A stretch of DNA of 5,808 bases from Bacteroidales bacterium. GTDB lineage: Bacteria; Bacteroidota; Bacteroidia; Bacteroidales; UBA7960. Of this stretch, positions 5,351 to 5,808 are shown one piece after another (positions within the stretch are counted from its first letter, which is position 1; each line of letters begins with the position of its first letter). The notes beneath the pieces were generated by a model. The model had not been told where the DNA came from. It saw only the letters and a program-made list of their open reading frames with translations, and made no database searches. The stretch is from contig SKTQ01000309.1 of the NCBI GenBank assembly GCA_007122505.1, forward strand, positions 1 to 5,808, read 5' to 3'. Made by a program: the position numbers and the translations under genes.

Positions 5351-5808
5351 ATGAAAATTCTGATTACGGGCAGCACGGGTTTTATTGGCGGGGCACTTGT
5401 AAAGCGGCTTGCCAAAGAAGGACATACCCTGCATTTGCTGGTTCGGTCCACCGCCAAAGCGGCGGAGCTAAACTTGCCCGGGGTACGCATATTTGAAGGA
5501 GATGTTACCGATGCAGCCTCTGTTCGCAGGGCTATGCAGGGCTGCACCCATGTTTTCCACCTTGCGGCATACGCCAAACCTGTGGCAGATGATCCCGGCG
5601 TGTTTTACGACGTCAATGTAACCGGCACGCGCAACATTCTAGAGGCAGCGCTGAGCGGAGGCATACAGCGGGTTGTTTTCACATCAACCGCCGGCACCTT
5701 TGGTGTTACCGGCACAGAGGATGATGCTGTTGAACAGAGCCCCAGACCAGAGCAGTTTGACACAGATTATGCCCGGACAAAAAAGCAGGCAGAAGACCTT
5801 TGTAAGGA
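5351..5808 (+). CDS. NAD(P)-dependent epimerase/reductase, extended SDR family (5' part)
   Basis: The window holds the first 152 codons; the C-terminal substrate domain is cut off. The start is ATG 5351-5353, because an in-frame TAA at 5339-5341 blocks extension. The Rossmann nucleotide-binding loop is TGSTGFIGG (6-14), with the glycine pattern TGxxGxxG of extended short-chain dehydrogenases. Arg32 after the second strand may favour NADP. Next come EGDVTD (49-54), HLAA (70-73), DVNVTGTRNILEAA (87-100) with the family Asn, FTSTAGTFG (110-118) with the active-site Ser/Thr, and the catalytic pair in YARTK (Tyr140, Lys144). The closest relatives I recognise are dihydroflavonol-4-reductase-like and hopanoid-associated (HpnA-like) epimerases, so sugar-nucleotide or ketone/alcohol chemistry in the cytoplasm is likely. 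The exact substrate cannot be assigned without the missing half. Confidence 0.92.
   Translation, partial: MKILITGSTGFIGGALVKRLAKEGHTLHLLVRSTAKAAELNLPGVRIFEGDVTDAASVRRAMQGCTHVFHLAAYAKPVADDPGVFYDVNVTGTRNILEAALSGGIQRVVFTSTAGTFGVTGTEDDAVEQSPRPEQFDTDYARTKKQAEDLCK

Noticed and set aside
5025..5351. Minus-strand 108-codon reading frame across the spacer
   Set aside because: The translation is low-complexity Pro/Ser/Leu/Arg sequence produced by the DNA repeats; it overlaps the CPBP 3' end and has no recognisable domain.

Overview
The window looks like chromosomal DNA from a member of the Bacteroidota. The evidence is indirect. Start codons lack clear Shine-Dalgarno sequences. There is an exact TAnnTTTG (-7 type) box in front of one gene. 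One lipoprotein carries a Lys-Asp-Asp motif right after its lipobox cysteine. A dUTPase gene is followed directly by a TPR-protein gene, an order I associate with this phylum. The long spacer before the last gene is packed with short repeats of a kind I recall from Bacteroidota intergenic DNA. I cannot assign a genus.

Layout. Positions 1-3903 hold four genes, all on the minus strand. In transcription order they are an orphan NMT1/SsuA-like substrate-binding lipoprotein (2941-3903), a membrane-anchored class C beta-lactamase-type serine hydrolase (1510-2784), a dUTPase dut (922-1356), and a secreted TPR-repeat protein (1-903) whose 3' end runs off the window. Positions 3904-4309 are a divergent, AT-rich intergenic region. 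Positions 4310-5808 hold two plus-strand genes: a CPBP/CAAX-type intramembrane protease homologue (4310-5047) and the first 152 codons of an extended-SDR NAD(P)-dependent epimerase/reductase (from 5351). Between them, 5048-5350 is a non-coding mosaic of repeat modules.

How the genes relate. Only dut and the TPR gene (18-base gap) look like a transcriptional pair. The serine hydrolase (153-base gap to dut, with its own candidate promoter) and the substrate-binding protein (156-base gap to the hydrolase) are probably separate units that share orientation. Nothing joins the six genes into one pathway. The window reads as housekeeping plus envelope functions rather than a defence or mobile island.

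Most worth a second look are the repeat mosaic at 5041-5328, the possible surface-export signal on the substrate-binding lipoprotein, and the non-canonical motifs in the CPBP protein. I did not find a convincing new multi-gene system. Several genes could be extended upstream with a TTG start; in each case I chose the in-frame ATG, because it gives a normal N-terminus or signal peptide.
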